NCBI GenBank assembly: GCA_964402065.1
Contig: CAYOAN010000004.1
Coordinates: 1-64,000, forward strand
Source: CAIWMF01 sp964402065
Lineage (GTDB): Bacteria > Verrucomicrobiota > Verrucomicrobiia > Chthoniobacterales > UBA6821
Direction: 5' to 3'
Length of the DNA: 64,000 bases
Shown here: piece by piece, positions 52,976-62,419 of the stretch
Layout of the letters: each line of letters starts with the position of its first letter
Position numbering within the stretch: the stretch's first letter is position 1
Translations under genes and position numbers: made by a program
Notes under the pieces: model-generated
What the model saw: the letters and a program-made list of their open reading frames with translations, nothing else
Database searches by the model: none
What the model was told of the DNA's origin: nothing

Positions 52976-53770
52976 TTACCAACCCTGAATCACACTTCCT
53001 TCAAAAAGCTTCTGCGCTTGCTCGAGGACCTCTGCGCTTTGATAGGCTTTCACGAATTCTTGAACCTCTTTGCGATTTTGGTTCTCTTCGCGAGCAACAA
53101 TGATATTCACGTAAGGAGAATCTTTTTCTTCTACAAATAAGCCATCACGTGTTGGCAAGAGATTTATTTGGGAGGCATAAGTTGTATTGATAATCGCCAC
53201 ATCAACATCTTCTAAAGATCGTGGTAATTGAGCAGCGGCGAGTTCAATAAACTGAAGGTTCTTTGGATTAGCGACAATGTCGAGCGTCGTTCCAGTGAGG
53301 CCAACATTTTCTTTTAAAGTGATGAACCCTTGCTTTTGAAGGAGGAGCAAGGCGCGACCAAGATTAGTAGGGTCATTGGGGAGGGCGATTTTTGCACCAT
53401 CGGGAAGTTGATTCAGTTGTGTAATTTTCTTAGAATAGCCAGCCAGTGGAAAAACAAAGGTATTTCCAGCAGGAACAAGATGATATCCTCGGTCTTTAAT
53501 TTGAGCATCAAGATAGGGCTTATGCTGAAAAACATTAAGGTCAATGCTGCCATCATTGAGGGCAATGTTAGGCGTTGTGTAATCTGAGAAAGTAACAATT
53601 TGGACATGAAGTCCATATTTTTCTTGAGCGATCTTAGCTGCTGTTTCCATGAGCTCTGATTCACGGCCGCTGATAACGCCTACTTTTAAAGCGTGATCTT
53701 CTGCTTTTCGCTGGCAGCTAGTAAAAAAAAGAGTGAAAAGAAGGATTGTAAAATAAAAAAGAGATTTCAT
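52976..53770 (-). CDS. metQ: Methionine-binding lipoprotein MetQ
   Basis: This 264-residue NlpA-family binding protein has a lipobox LLFTLFFTSC with lipidated Cys19. The mature domain starts LKVGVISGRESELMETAAKIA and contains VTFSDYTTPNIALNDGSIDLNVFQHKPYLDA, IALPNDPTNLGRALLLLQKQG and INTTYASQ, all typical of MetQ. It delivers methionine to MetNI. A 134-bp gap, larger than the others in this cluster, separates it from metI, so it may also have its own promoter. Confidence 0.93.
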   Translation of the reverse strand: MKSLFYFTILLFTLFFTSCQRKAEDHALKVGVISGRESELMETAAKIAQEKYGLHVQIVTFSDYTTPNIALNDGSIDLNVFQHKPYLDAQIKDRGYHLVPAGNTFVFPLAGYSKKITQLNQLPDGAKIALPNDPTNLGRALLLLQKQGFITLKENVGLTGTTLDIVANPKNLQFIELAAAQLPRSLEDVDVAIINTTYASQINLLPTRDGLFVEEKDSPYVNIIVAREENQNRKEVQEFVKAYQSAEVLEQAQKLFEGSVIQGW

Positions 53771-53904
53771 TAAAATGGAGGCCGCAGCCTATCAAGGGTA
53801 GAAATAAATGTAAAAAAATAAAGATGTTAGCGTTTTTAATAAACTAATAAACACCTGCTGCGATAGCTCACTGATATTTGCTTTCTTCAATGTCAGAAGG
53901 CGAG

Positions 53905-54558
53905 TTAGCGATGATCATATTTGCGCACAAGATAATGACCGATGCTTTGAATGATCTGTACTAGCAAAATCAAAATTAACACGGTGGCCAACATGACTGA
54001 GGCATCAAAACGTTCATAGCCATAGCGAATGCCAATGTCGCCTAAGCCGCCACCACCAATCGCTCCCGCCATAGCGGAATAATTAACTAACGTGATCATG
54101 GTGATAGTGATCGCATTTAAAAGGCCGGGAAGCGCTTCGGGTAGAAGAATTTTGGTAATGACTTGAAACGGACGTAATCCCATTGCATTGGCTGCATCCA
54201 TGAGACCTGATGGAACTTCCATGAGCACTCCCTCAACTAACCGTGCCATGAATGGAATGGCGGCCACTGTCAAAGGAACAATGGCTGCGATAGTGCCAAT
54301 GCTTGTACCGGCGATGAATCGCGTGAAGGGAATAATTGCGACCATGAGAATAATGAAAGGAACAGAACGAGCTGCATTAATCAACATTTCAAGCACTTTT
54401 TGCAGACGAGGGTGTGGTAACATTTGCCCTGGGCGTGTGATATGAAGAACCACTCCTAGCATTAATCCGATGAGAGAGGCAAAAATAGTAGAAACAAAAA
54501 CCATGAGGAGAGTTTCCCCTAAGGCAGCTACAAGTAATTTAATCATTGATGAGGACAT
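53905..54558 (-). CDS. metI: Methionine ABC transporter permease MetI
   Basis: This 217-residue inner-membrane permease has about five transmembrane segments and the EAA loop (DAANAMGLRPFQVITKILLPEALPGL) that docks on MetN. The GGGGLGDIGIRYGYERFD stretch is diagnostic of MetI. The reading frame overlaps the end of metN by 20 bp, so it is translationally coupled. Confidence 0.94.
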   Translation of the reverse strand: MSSSMIKLLVAALGETLLMVFVSTIFASLIGLMLGVVLHITRPGQMLPHPRLQKVLEMLINAARSVPFIILMVAIIPFTRFIAGTSIGTIAAIVPLTVAAIPFMARLVEGVLMEVPSGLMDAANAMGLRPFQVITKILLPEALPGLLNAITITMITLVNYSAMAGAIGGGGLGDIGIRYGYERFDASVMLATVLILILLVQIIQSIGHYLVRKYDHR

Positions 54559-55582
54559 ATCCTAAAACTTCCAATTGAATGTGGTTTTGAATGAAAAACT
54601 GCTGAGCCGCTTTGCATTGATGCTGTGTGCCAAAAAGCTCTGCGAGGAGATAGCCAAATTTTATGCCTCCTGCATATTCCACATCAGCGCTGAGGATGCT
54701 GATATCGATGTTAAAAAGCCGGCATGCTTCCGAGATGAGTGGCTTGTCAACGGTGTTTCCAGTAAATCCAAGCTTAACGAGTGGATAGCTTTGATCGCAG
54801 GGGCTTGACTTCATTCGTGAAGCGTACTCTTCAGGAATTTTTAGATGAAAAGTTGCATTGATAAATTCACGAGCAATCGGAGTGGTGGCATTACTAAAAA
54901 TAGAGGTCACTGTTCCTCGCTCAACGAGCTTTCCTTGATCTAAAATGGCTACTTCATCGCAAATGGCTTTAATGACATCCATTTCATGAGTGATCAACAA
55001 AATGGTTAGGCCTAGTTTCCGATTAATATCTTGAAGTAGCTTTAAAATGGAATGCGTTGTTTTGGGATCTAAAGCTGAAGTCGCTTCATCACAGAGTAGG
55101 ACTTTAGGAGAAGGGGCTAATGCTCGAGCAATGGCAACACGTTGTTTTTGGCCTCCTGAAAGCGCAGCTGGATAGGCTTCTGATTTGTCTTCGAGGTTGA
55201 CGAGTTTTAATAACTCAGTAACACGGTGTTGAATATCTTTTTTGGAGTAGCCCAGTAACTCTAACGGTAACGCAATATTGCCAAAAACAGTCCGAGAAGA
55301 GAGTAAATGAAACTGTTGAAAAATCATTCCTATCTTGCGACGAGCTTCCATCAATTCTTCACGATTGAGATGTAAGAGATTCATTCCATCAATGATGATA
55401 GAACCCTGATCAGGGCGTTCTAACAAGTTGATCATGCGAATTAAGGTGCTTTTTCCAGCTCCTGATGGACCAATGATTCCCATGATTTTTCCAGGAGAAA
55501 CACTAAAGTTAATATTTTGAAGAGCTGAAACCGTGTTCGAACCAGAATGATATTTTTTATAAATACTATTGAGTTTAATCAT
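54539..55582 (-). CDS. metN: Methionine ABC transporter ATP-binding protein MetN
   Basis: This ATPase has 347 residues from the ATG at 55582 (MIKLNSIYKKYHSG); the frame is open 50 codons further up inside manA but that part is not MetN-like. Walker A is GPSGAGKST at 38-46, with Q-loop GMIFQQFHLL, signature LSGGQKQR and Walker B LLCDEATSALDP. The C-terminal NIL domain (about 265-347: YPLVKLGFTGNTVDKPLISEACRLF) is the methionine-sensing regulatory part. The start overlaps the manA stop as ATGA. No SAM riboswitch was found upstream. Confidence 0.95.
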   Translation of the reverse strand: MIKLNSIYKKYHSGSNTVSALQNINFSVSPGKIMGIIGPSGAGKSTLIRMINLLERPDQGSIIIDGMNLLHLNREELMEARRKIGMIFQQFHLLSSRTVFGNIALPLELLGYSKKDIQHRVTELLKLVNLEDKSEAYPAALSGGQKQRVAIARALAPSPKVLLCDEATSALDPKTTHSILKLLQDINRKLGLTILLITHEMDVIKAICDEVAILDQGKLVERGTVTSIFSNATTPIAREFINATFHLKIPEEYASRMKSSPCDQSYPLVKLGFTGNTVDKPLISEACRLFNIDISILSADVEYAGGIKFGYLLAELFGTQHQCKAAQQFFIQNHIQLEVLGYVLIND

Positions 55583-56538
55583 GGAATGAAAAATGATTTG
55601 AGCCGTGTTCTCAAGAGGGTTGTAGCAGTTGCTTCCGGAAAAAGAAAAGGCTCTTGCATGCTTGCAGGAACTAGGAAAAACTGTCCTGGAAAAAACGTTT
55701 TCATTCCACAACGAATGCAACCTGTAAGACAAGTGATCAATGAAAATTCATTTTCTTCATTTGCAAGGCGGGGCTCATGGAGTTGCCATTTTTGAGTTTC
55801 AAAATAGGAACAATCGGCAATGATGCCAGTGCTGCAAGTTTCGATTTTTGGTTCGTAGTCCTTAAAATCAATGGATGCGAGTGATTCTGCAAGGTGAAGC
55901 TCTCGAGGCTTTCCATCAAGTCCCTTGCGATTCCAATCAAAGACGCGATAAGTTGTATCACTGTTTTGCTGGATTTCAGCAACTATAATTCCTTTTCCTA
56001 AAGCATGAAGACGACCGCTCGGGAGAAATAGACTTTCTCCCTGATGCACAGGAATTCGATGGAGGGTTGATTCAACCATTCCTGTCTGTAGGGCTTGCTC
56101 AAAACGCTCACGTGTTACTCCATTTTTCAAACCAGCATCAATCGTAGCCGCAGGATCGGCTTCTAAAATATACCAGCATTCCGTCTTCGGTTCGCCACCA
56201 AGCTGCTTGGCTACGGTTTCTGGAGGGTGGACTTGAAGTGAGAGGATTTCAGCAGCATCAAGAAGCTTGCAGAGAAGTGGAAATCGAAGGGAGCGATTGC
56301 TGAGGTGAACCGTTCCAAAAATTTCTGTGCGATAATTGGTCCAAAGTTGATGAAGGCTTTCCCCAGCGAGTTTTCCTGCTGTGACAACACTTTCTGCTTC
56401 AGGGCGATCAACAATGGCCCAAAGTTCACCAATTTTTTTTTCTGGAGGGAGAGAAAAATGAAGTGATGTTTCTAACCTACGCCCCCCCCAGGGGCGTTCC
56501 ATAAAAATAGGATGAAAAGTGATGGGGCTCTCTGTCAT
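55579..56538 (-). CDS. manA: Mannose-6-phosphate isomerase, class I
   Basis: This 319-residue zinc cupin isomerase interconverts mannose-6-phosphate and fructose-6-phosphate. Zinc ligands are visible in LSLQVHPPE (Gln and His near 100), KTECWYILEA (Glu near 120) and SGRLHALGKG. The catalytic Arg lies in TYRVFDWNRKG. The start is FHPIFMERPWGGRRLE, typical of the short Bacillus-like form. It leads the metNIQ cluster through an ATGA overlap, which is an unexpected functional pairing. Confidence 0.92.
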   Translation of the reverse strand: MTESPITFHPIFMERPWGGRRLETSLHFSLPPEKKIGELWAIVDRPEAESVVTAGKLAGESLHQLWTNYRTEIFGTVHLSNRSLRFPLLCKLLDAAEILSLQVHPPETVAKQLGGEPKTECWYILEADPAATIDAGLKNGVTRERFEQALQTGMVESTLHRIPVHQGESLFLPSGRLHALGKGIIVAEIQQNSDTTYRVFDWNRKGLDGKPRELHLAESLASIDFKDYEPKIETCSTGIIADCSYFETQKWQLHEPRLANEENEFSLITCLTGCIRCGMKTFFPGQFFLVPASMQEPFLFPEATATTLLRTRLKSFFIP

Positions 56539-56666
56539 TGTTGCAATGGCAATAAAAAGGACCAGTAAGATAACCCTTTCTTAAAGGATAAGCAAATAGA
56601 AGGAGAAGTTTTTTGCATTCCAACGACCTTACAGGGTATATGGTTAGCTTTAATTTTTAGCTGCGT

Positions 56667-57875
56667 ATGAAAAAATTACTCCTCCTTTTATTTTCTCTCC
56701 TTTTGTTGATAGCAACACCGAGTTTTGCAGAGCAATGCGAGACAATAACTCCAGGTCAACAGGGGGCTCCCTTGATGATGGTGCCTGGAGTTGGGAAATT
56801 ACCTGGAGGGGAGGGCGTGCGAGATCAGCGTATTGGTATTCCTCGCGTTCATGCTAGCGATGAAATCAATCATGAAAGTCCTGAACAGCGGACTGAGCTT
56901 AATGCTGTGGGAGGAATTGCTGAAAAGCAGAGCCATCAAGGTTCAGATTATAGAAATATCCAAACACAAGAAAAGTTGGCAAGCATCATTGGAATGCATC
57001 CTGAGGATCATGCTGCCCCAAGAAAAGATGCTGAAAGAGTGCAGGTAAGACTAATCGCACTGATGCAAAAGACATACCTTGATCATTTCATGGAAGTTAT
57101 AGGCAATCCGGTAAGAGCACTTTTTGGCCCAAATAAGCAATTAGAAGAACAGCAATTGCAAAGAGAAAGTTTAATGATGCAAATCAAAGAGGCAGGTGGA
57201 AGAGGTTGCCAAAATGAGCTGGTTTTTAAAATGCTCGATCGAGCTTTAGAAGAGCTACAACATAATGAATCGGAACATGGTGATGGGACTGAAACTGGCA
57301 CTGCTAGTCTTATTCGAAGTTCGTTAATTTCAGCAGAGCAAGCTAAAGAATTAGATAGCATTTGGTCACAAGAAGAGAAAAAGCAGCAAGATGGAATATT
57401 GTACAGGAAGCTAAGAGCACCTGCTCTAGAAGATGAATTTATCAAACTTGTTGAACAAAATAACCCTCAGGACGCTGAAGAGACTGCTGATGTATTAATG
57501 AAAGTCAGATCAATCTTTAATAGTACAAGTCTAGGTGGAGAAACTAATATCGACGGGGAATTGCTGGCTTTAGCAGAGGCTCAGGGAAGTTTAATAAAAA
57601 TGGCCTTCTACTACAAAATTTTTGATACTGCTCTGGATGAAATACAGCAGCAACAACAAGAATTATTTCGACACGGAGCTCCTCCAGTCCTTTCTGATGA
57701 GGAAGTGGCTGATCAGTGCATTCAAGTAGTCAAAAGTTCATCGCTTGTTGTAACGATCCCCCAAGGCGAGCGCATGGATTATTGTTTAAAGTGGGCTCTA
57801 TATCGATATGTCAATGCAGATATTCTTATACATATCGGACATAGATGGAACATGATCCATGGAGATTCGGAATAG
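56667..57875 (+). CDS. Secreted protein of unknown function
   Basis: This 402-residue protein has a textbook signal peptide (KKLLLLLFSLLLLIATPSFA, cleavage after SFA). The mature part is acidic and mainly helical, with a disordered Gly/Pro-rich head (GAPLMMVPGVGKLPGGEG). Helical blocks follow around QVRLIALMQKTYLDHFMEV, QLEEQQLQRESLMMQI and DTALDEIQQQQQEL. Two Cys are present late in the chain (DQCIQV, DYCLKW). I recognise no family. A second exported unknown follows about 290 bp later, suggesting a local group of secreted proteins. Confidence 0.72.
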   Translation: MKKLLLLLFSLLLLIATPSFAEQCETITPGQQGAPLMMVPGVGKLPGGEGVRDQRIGIPRVHASDEINHESPEQRTELNAVGGIAEKQSHQGSDYRNIQTQEKLASIIGMHPEDHAAPRKDAERVQVRLIALMQKTYLDHFMEVIGNPVRALFGPNKQLEEQQLQRESLMMQIKEAGGRGCQNELVFKMLDRALEELQHNESEHGDGTETGTASLIRSSLISAEQAKELDSIWSQEEKKQQDGILYRKLRAPALEDEFIKLVEQNNPQDAEETADVLMKVRSIFNSTSLGGETNIDGELLALAEAQGSLIKMAFYYKIFDTALDEIQQQQQELFRHGAPPVLSDEEVADQCIQVVKSSSLVVTIPQGERMDYCLKWALYRYVNADILIHIGHRWNMIHGDSE

Positions 57876-58165
57876 AGTTTTTTTTTACCTCTTGAAAACT
57901 TTTGTCTCACTATTTTGTCAGATTTTTTTTCATGACGGCAAAGCTGTACTTTCTATTACCTATAAAGGACATTGACTTTAAGGAGATCACCAGGCAAATT
58001 ATCCGACCTGTTGTTACCATTGAAAGACTCGTTGAATTGATTAACAGAAATTCTTCGACGTTGGTTTTCTGGAGAAGAAAATCGAAATAAAAAACAAAAT
58101 TTAAGGTAAGTCTTTCAATGTGAGTGTGCCATTAGGCCGGCTCCACCCCAGCGTTCCCCTGATTC

Positions 58166-59242
58166 ATGAGTAAATTTTTTATTGTTAATGTCTTTTCTGC
58201 TATTTGTTTCGTATTAGTCTTCAATGATTCTTTATTGGCTACAATGCCACGAGTGGGTGAGCTAGATAAGTTTTCTCAGGAAGATGCAAGACAATGGCAA
58301 CCTAATCAACAGAGGCAACGGCAATTAAATGGCGCTTCTGAAGAAGGGAATTCTTCTCTTCAATCCCGTAGGGATATCAGTATCTGTGATCGAAAGGAAG
58401 AGAGCGTTATTCTTCCAGATGAGATGGCAAAATTAAAAGATCAAGATGCCAGTGGCTGTTTCCACCAAGTCTTAAAAAGAATAAGTTATTTAAGAAACAG
58501 CCTGAACAGCATGCTTTTTCATTTTTTTCGTGCTCTTTCCAGTTGTATTCGTCCTCAAGTGAACTCAGAGAAAAATGTTGCTGCAGAGCTTCAAAAAAAT
58601 TTATTCAATCCCATGAATTTTGAAGGCAACAAGACTTCTGGTAATTTGCACGCTTATTCAAAGGCGGTTAATGACACATTAAATAATTCTTCTCACATCA
58701 ATTTAAGCCTTAACAGTGGCGAGAGTAGTCCAGGAGAGAACCTCATGACTCTTGAAGAACAAGCAGGTGAGGTTAACAAGACTATTGCTAGCCAACGGCC
58801 TGATTTACCTTGTTTAGAAAAAAGAATTTATGCTGTGGCCGATGAGCGGGCTAAGAATGTTTCTGTGGAGCGAATGAACAACCTCATTATTGATGCGCTA
58901 AACGAAAAATTAAAAGAAGAGGAACAAAAAGGTCCTTTGTTGTGGAATACAGAACATGAGGTGTTTCAGGCTTTAAAATCGCATCTAGGTATCGCACAAA
59001 AAGAAGAAATTTATTACTGGGAAAAATGGATGCTGCAAAGGAAAGGGGGAAATGCTCAAGCAGATTCATGTTGTGACTATTTTTCTGATAGAGAAGACTC
59101 AAAAAATTTTTCAGAAGATCATGATGATAATCCTCTCAATGATCATTCGCCTCAAACATCCATTTCTTCAATAACGCATAGTTGGTATGGGGACTCAAGT
59201 TCTGAAATTGCAAGCGACGATGATGATGGGGAGCTCCTTTAG
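58166..59242 (+). CDS. Exported protein of unknown function with acidic tail
   Basis: This 358-residue protein starts SKFFIVNVFSAICFVLVFNDSLLA, a signal peptide or uncleaved anchor. A Gln/Arg-rich linker, a hydrophobic helix (RNSLNSMLFHFFRALSSCI, about 112-130) and a helical domain (ERMNNLIIDALNEKLKEEE) follow. It ends in a strongly acidic tail (SEIASDDDDGELL) rich in Asp and Ser. The hydrophobic helix could re-insert into a membrane. No family is recognised. The gene lies between another exported unknown and ftsK and has no shared junction with either. Confidence 0.68.
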   Translation: MSKFFIVNVFSAICFVLVFNDSLLATMPRVGELDKFSQEDARQWQPNQQRQRQLNGASEEGNSSLQSRRDISICDRKEESVILPDEMAKLKDQDASGCFHQVLKRISYLRNSLNSMLFHFFRALSSCIRPQVNSEKNVAAELQKNLFNPMNFEGNKTSGNLHAYSKAVNDTLNNSSHINLSLNSGESSPGENLMTLEEQAGEVNKTIASQRPDLPCLEKRIYAVADERAKNVSVERMNNLIIDALNEKLKEEEQKGPLLWNTEHEVFQALKSHLGIAQKEEIYYWEKWMLQRKGGNAQADSCCDYFSDREDSKNFSEDHDDNPLNDHSPQTSISSITHSWYGDSSSEIASDDDDGELL

Positions 59243-59313
59243 TGAACGAAGAAAATGGGAAAGATATGTTAGGGTGATTGCAAAAAGGGATTTCTTATTG
59301 CATCATTGTCGGA

Positions 59314-61800
59314 ATGTCTCATGCCCGTCGTCGTCATAGTTGGAATGAAGTAATTGGTGTTCTTCTCGTTGGAGGAGGGCTGCTTCTTTTGCTCGCCTTG
59401 CTTTCTTTTGAACCTCGTGATGTTCCTCCGTGGTTATTTTATTCAAAATATTCTTCGGCTTCTCCTATCCCGCTCAATTTTGTAGGACGTGTAGGGGCTA
59501 TTGTTGCAGGATTACTTTTTTTTCTGTTTGGAGGAGCTTCTTTTTTTGCAGCTGCAGCATTATTGGGCCTCGGAATTGCTAAGTTTTTGGGTGAAGAGGG
59601 TCACTTAGGGATACGCTTTGGGTGGTCGTTTGTTTTTGTTTTGAGTTGGGCTTTTTTCCTTGATTTGTTAGACCAGCTTAAATTGGTTTCCACTGTTTGG
59701 AAACAAACACTAGCTCTTCCTAGTGCTGGAGGTTGGTTTGGTCATGCTCTTGGTGTGGCGTTAGGTCGAAATGCGATGGGAACTATTGGCTCTATTTTTC
59801 TTTTTTTCATGGTGATGCTTACGAGCCTTATTTTAGCAACAGGCTTTCATCCAATTCACACAAGCCGTCGGATCTTAGCCGCACTAGGAGAAGGAATACG
59901 ATGGCTCTTCCGCGCTGCAAAGAATAAAATTGCTCAACGCTCTCTTGATCAAGAAGAGGTGATCCTATTTTCGGTAGAAGAATCCAAGCCCAAGGTGAAT
60001 CGCCGACGTCCTAAAAATAAGGAGCTGGAGGCCGTTGCATTTGAAGAAGAAAGTGATTCTGAACATATTTCAGAAGAACAGGTAGCTGTTCCATTGCCTG
60101 TGCCAAAAATTATTGACGCCAGTGTTCCTACTCCTGCTCGTAAGCCAACGCTAGCTGAGGTGATGAAAACCCAAGTGCCAAAAGCTTCTGCCTCGACGAA
60201 AGAAAGCGCTTTGATGACGCTTGATTTAGAAAATTATGCGCTGCCTAGCCTTGATCTTTTGGAAACTCATGAGAGCGATGAGCGGAAACCTGTTGATCCA
60301 TCTGTCTTGCAGGGTGTTCAGAAAGTGATCCTTGAAACGCTGGCACAATTTGGAATTGAAGCAAGTCCTGGGGATATCACTAAAGGACCTACGATTACGC
60401 GGTATGAAGTTTATCCAGCACGAGGGGTGCGCGTTGATCGCATTTCCAACTTAGAGCGCGATTTGGCACGAGCAACTCGCGCTGAGCGGATCAATATCTT
60501 AGCCCCAATTCCAGGAAAAGATACAGTTGGTATTGAAATCGCCAATAGCGATAAAGTTAAAGTTGCGATTCGTGAATTATTTGATAGCGATGCATGGCAT
60601 TCTTCTAAAGCAAAGTTGCCGCTTGCTCTTGGTAAAGATGTTTATGGGAACCCTATCATCGCTGATTTAGCTCAAATGCCGCATTTACTGGTAGCAGGAG
60701 CTACTGGAAGTGGTAAGAGCGTTTGTATTAATTCGATTATTACGAGTTTAATTTTTAAACATACGCCTGAAAATTTACGGTTCATCATGATCGATCCAAA
60801 AGTCGTGGAGATGCAAATTTATAACACACTTCCACATTTAGTGACTCCTGTCGTGACGGATCCTAAAAAAGTCTTACTTGCTCTTCGTTGGGTGATTGAT
60901 GAGATGGAGTTGAGATATAAGATTTTTGCAAAAACAGGGGTTCGTAATATCACTGGGTTTAACACTCGTCCTGAAGCTACAGCAGTTCCCAAGGAAGAAC
61001 CAACTTTAGAAGAAGTCCAAGAGATAGCAGATGCTTTGGCTGCAGAGGTGGAAAGTGAAGATGGAGCTCTTGAAAATGAAGAGGTGCCAATAGCCAAAGC
61101 AATTCCTAATCGTCGTTCAGGGGAAGAGGAAATTATTATTCCTAGACATATGCCGTTTATTGTCGTGATTGTCGATGAGCTTGCGGACTTGATGCAGACA
61201 GCTCCGGCTGATGTGGAGTCAGCAATAGCCCGTATTACTCAAATGGCTCGTGCTGCTGGTATTCATATGATTGTAGCAACTCAAACGCCACGCGCTGATG
61301 TTGTCACAGGAATTATCAAGGCAAATATCCCAACACGCATCGCGTTTCAAGTGGCTTCTAAAATTGATAGCCGCGTTATTCTTGATGCCAATGGAGCTGA
61401 GCGACTATTGGGACAAGGTGATATGCTTTACCTGCCACCAGGGAGTGCAAAAGTTACCCGCGCTCAAGGTGTCCTTGTAACAGATGAAGAAATTGGAAAA
61501 GTAGTCGACTTTTTGGCAGCTCAAAGCAAGCCTGTCTTCGAGGCAAGTATTGCTGAAAAATTATCAAATACCACCATGCCAGAGGAGGATATTACAGACG
61601 AAGAAGAAGAACTTGTTACCAAGTGTCTCGAGATTATCCGTCAAGAAAAACGAGCTTCTACTTCTATGTTACAGCGGCGGTTGCGCCTCGGATACACACG
61701 AGCAGCACGTGTTGTCGATATTCTTGAGCAACGTGGTATTCTTGGCCCTAAAGATGGAGCGCGTGATCGTGAGATTCTTATCGATATTGAGAGCCTGTAA
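59314..61800 (+). CDS. ftsK: DNA translocase FtsK/SpoIIIE
   Basis: This protein of 828 residues starts at the ATG at 59314 (SHARRRHSWNEVIG); the upstream TTG is unlikely. Four N-terminal transmembrane segments (about 15-180) are followed by a charged linker to residue 330. The motor has Walker A GATGSGKS near 461-468, Walker B VVIVDELADLM and the RecA-like end (IVATQTPRADVVTGIIKANIPTRIAF). A C-terminal winged-helix gamma domain (RASTSMLQRRLRLGYTRAARVVDILE) reads the orienting DNA sequences. The loop before Walker B carries an unusually long acidic insertion of about 55 residues (EEPTLEEVQEIADALAAEVE...). FtsK moves DNA at the division septum and triggers dimer resolution. Confidence 0.95.
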   Translation: MSHARRRHSWNEVIGVLLVGGGLLLLLALLSFEPRDVPPWLFYSKYSSASPIPLNFVGRVGAIVAGLLFFLFGGASFFAAAALLGLGIAKFLGEEGHLGIRFGWSFVFVLSWAFFLDLLDQLKLVSTVWKQTLALPSAGGWFGHALGVALGRNAMGTIGSIFLFFMVMLTSLILATGFHPIHTSRRILAALGEGIRWLFRAAKNKIAQRSLDQEEVILFSVEESKPKVNRRRPKNKELEAVAFEEESDSEHISEEQVAVPLPVPKIIDASVPTPARKPTLAEVMKTQVPKASASTKESALMTLDLENYALPSLDLLETHESDERKPVDPSVLQGVQKVILETLAQFGIEASPGDITKGPTITRYEVYPARGVRVDRISNLERDLARATRAERINILAPIPGKDTVGIEIANSDKVKVAIRELFDSDAWHSSKAKLPLALGKDVYGNPIIADLAQMPHLLVAGATGSGKSVCINSIITSLIFKHTPENLRFIMIDPKVVEMQIYNTLPHLVTPVVTDPKKVLLALRWVIDEMELRYKIFAKTGVRNITGFNTRPEATAVPKEEPTLEEVQEIADALAAEVESEDGALENEEVPIAKAIPNRRSGEEEIIIPRHMPFIVVIVDELADLMQTAPADVESAIARITQMARAAGIHMIVATQTPRADVVTGIIKANIPTRIAFQVASKIDSRVILDANGAERLLGQGDMLYLPPGSAKVTRAQGVLVTDEEIGKVVDFLAAQSKPVFEASIAEKLSNTTMPEEDITDEEEELVTKCLEIIRQEKRASTSMLQRRLRLGYTRAARVVDILEQRGILGPKDGARDREILIDIESL

Positions 61801-62308
61801 TAAGATTAAGCAATCTTGGCTAAGGCGTTTTTTTTCTTTGCCAACGCCATCAGTTGTTTTGGGGAAAAAGTTTCAACATGCGCGCACAGGAAAAAATCTT
61901 TCTGTGACAGAGGTTGCGACTGCTCTTCATTTTTCTGAGAGGGTGGTGATCGCATTGGAAAATGGGGAGATATATGAAAATAGAATGCCTTCTTTACTTA
62001 GTCCTGGCTATTTTCGTTTGGCAGCTGTTGCATATGCACGTTTTCTTGATTTGGATTTTCTTGAAATTGCATCTCTCTTGCCGCCTCCAGCTCCGTTAAT
62101 ATCGACTTACACAACTTTTATTAAAAAATTGAGCCCTCTGCAACAACGCCCGAGAAAGCCTCATTTTAAAAGGGGGGAAAAACAACTGCTCTACTCATTG
62201 CAAGATGTGAAGTTTTTTTTGTGGAAAATTTTTAAAATTATTATTCTTGTTGTTGCTTTGCTCTATTTTTGGAATCTGATGAGGCACTTAACGAGAGTTC
62301 TTTTTTAG
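61754..62308 (+). CDS. RodZ-like HTH and single-membrane-segment protein
   Basis: This protein has 184 residues from the ATG at 61754, which overlaps ftsK by 47 bp. The N-terminal HTH_25-type domain runs LGKKFQHARTGKNLSVTEVATAL and SERVVIALENGEI, then FRLAAVAYARFLDLDF, as in RodZ. A basic linker follows, and a membrane segment (LWKIFKIIILVVALLYFW) near residue 165, but there is almost no periplasmic part. RodZ links MreB filaments to the membrane. The truncated far end makes it a RodZ-like protein rather than a certain RodZ. It may be translated from an internal start nearer the HTH. Confidence 0.72.
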   Translation: MERVIVRFLSILRACNKIKQSWLRRFFSLPTPSVVLGKKFQHARTGKNLSVTEVATALHFSERVVIALENGEIYENRMPSLLSPGYFRLAAVAYARFLDLDFLEIASLLPPPAPLISTYTTFIKKLSPLQQRPRKPHFKRGEKQLLYSLQDVKFFLWKIFKIIILVVALLYFWNLMRHLTRVLF

Positions 62309-62419
62309 AGAATTTTATTTTTATCAAAAATGTTCTGTTGTTATGCCACGTTGGTGAACTTCATTGATCATCATCGATTCATTTACTTTCTTAACGCGAT
62401 CAGGCAAAATCACCCCTTT

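Noticed and set aside
55583..56660. SAM or T-box riboswitch for the methionine transporter
   Set aside because: metN starts inside the end of manA, and the manA leader shows no riboswitch-like conserved stems.
57902..58090. 62-codon frame between the two exported unknowns
   Set aside because: It starts with TTG, has no family match and lies between two well-supported genes; chance is more likely.
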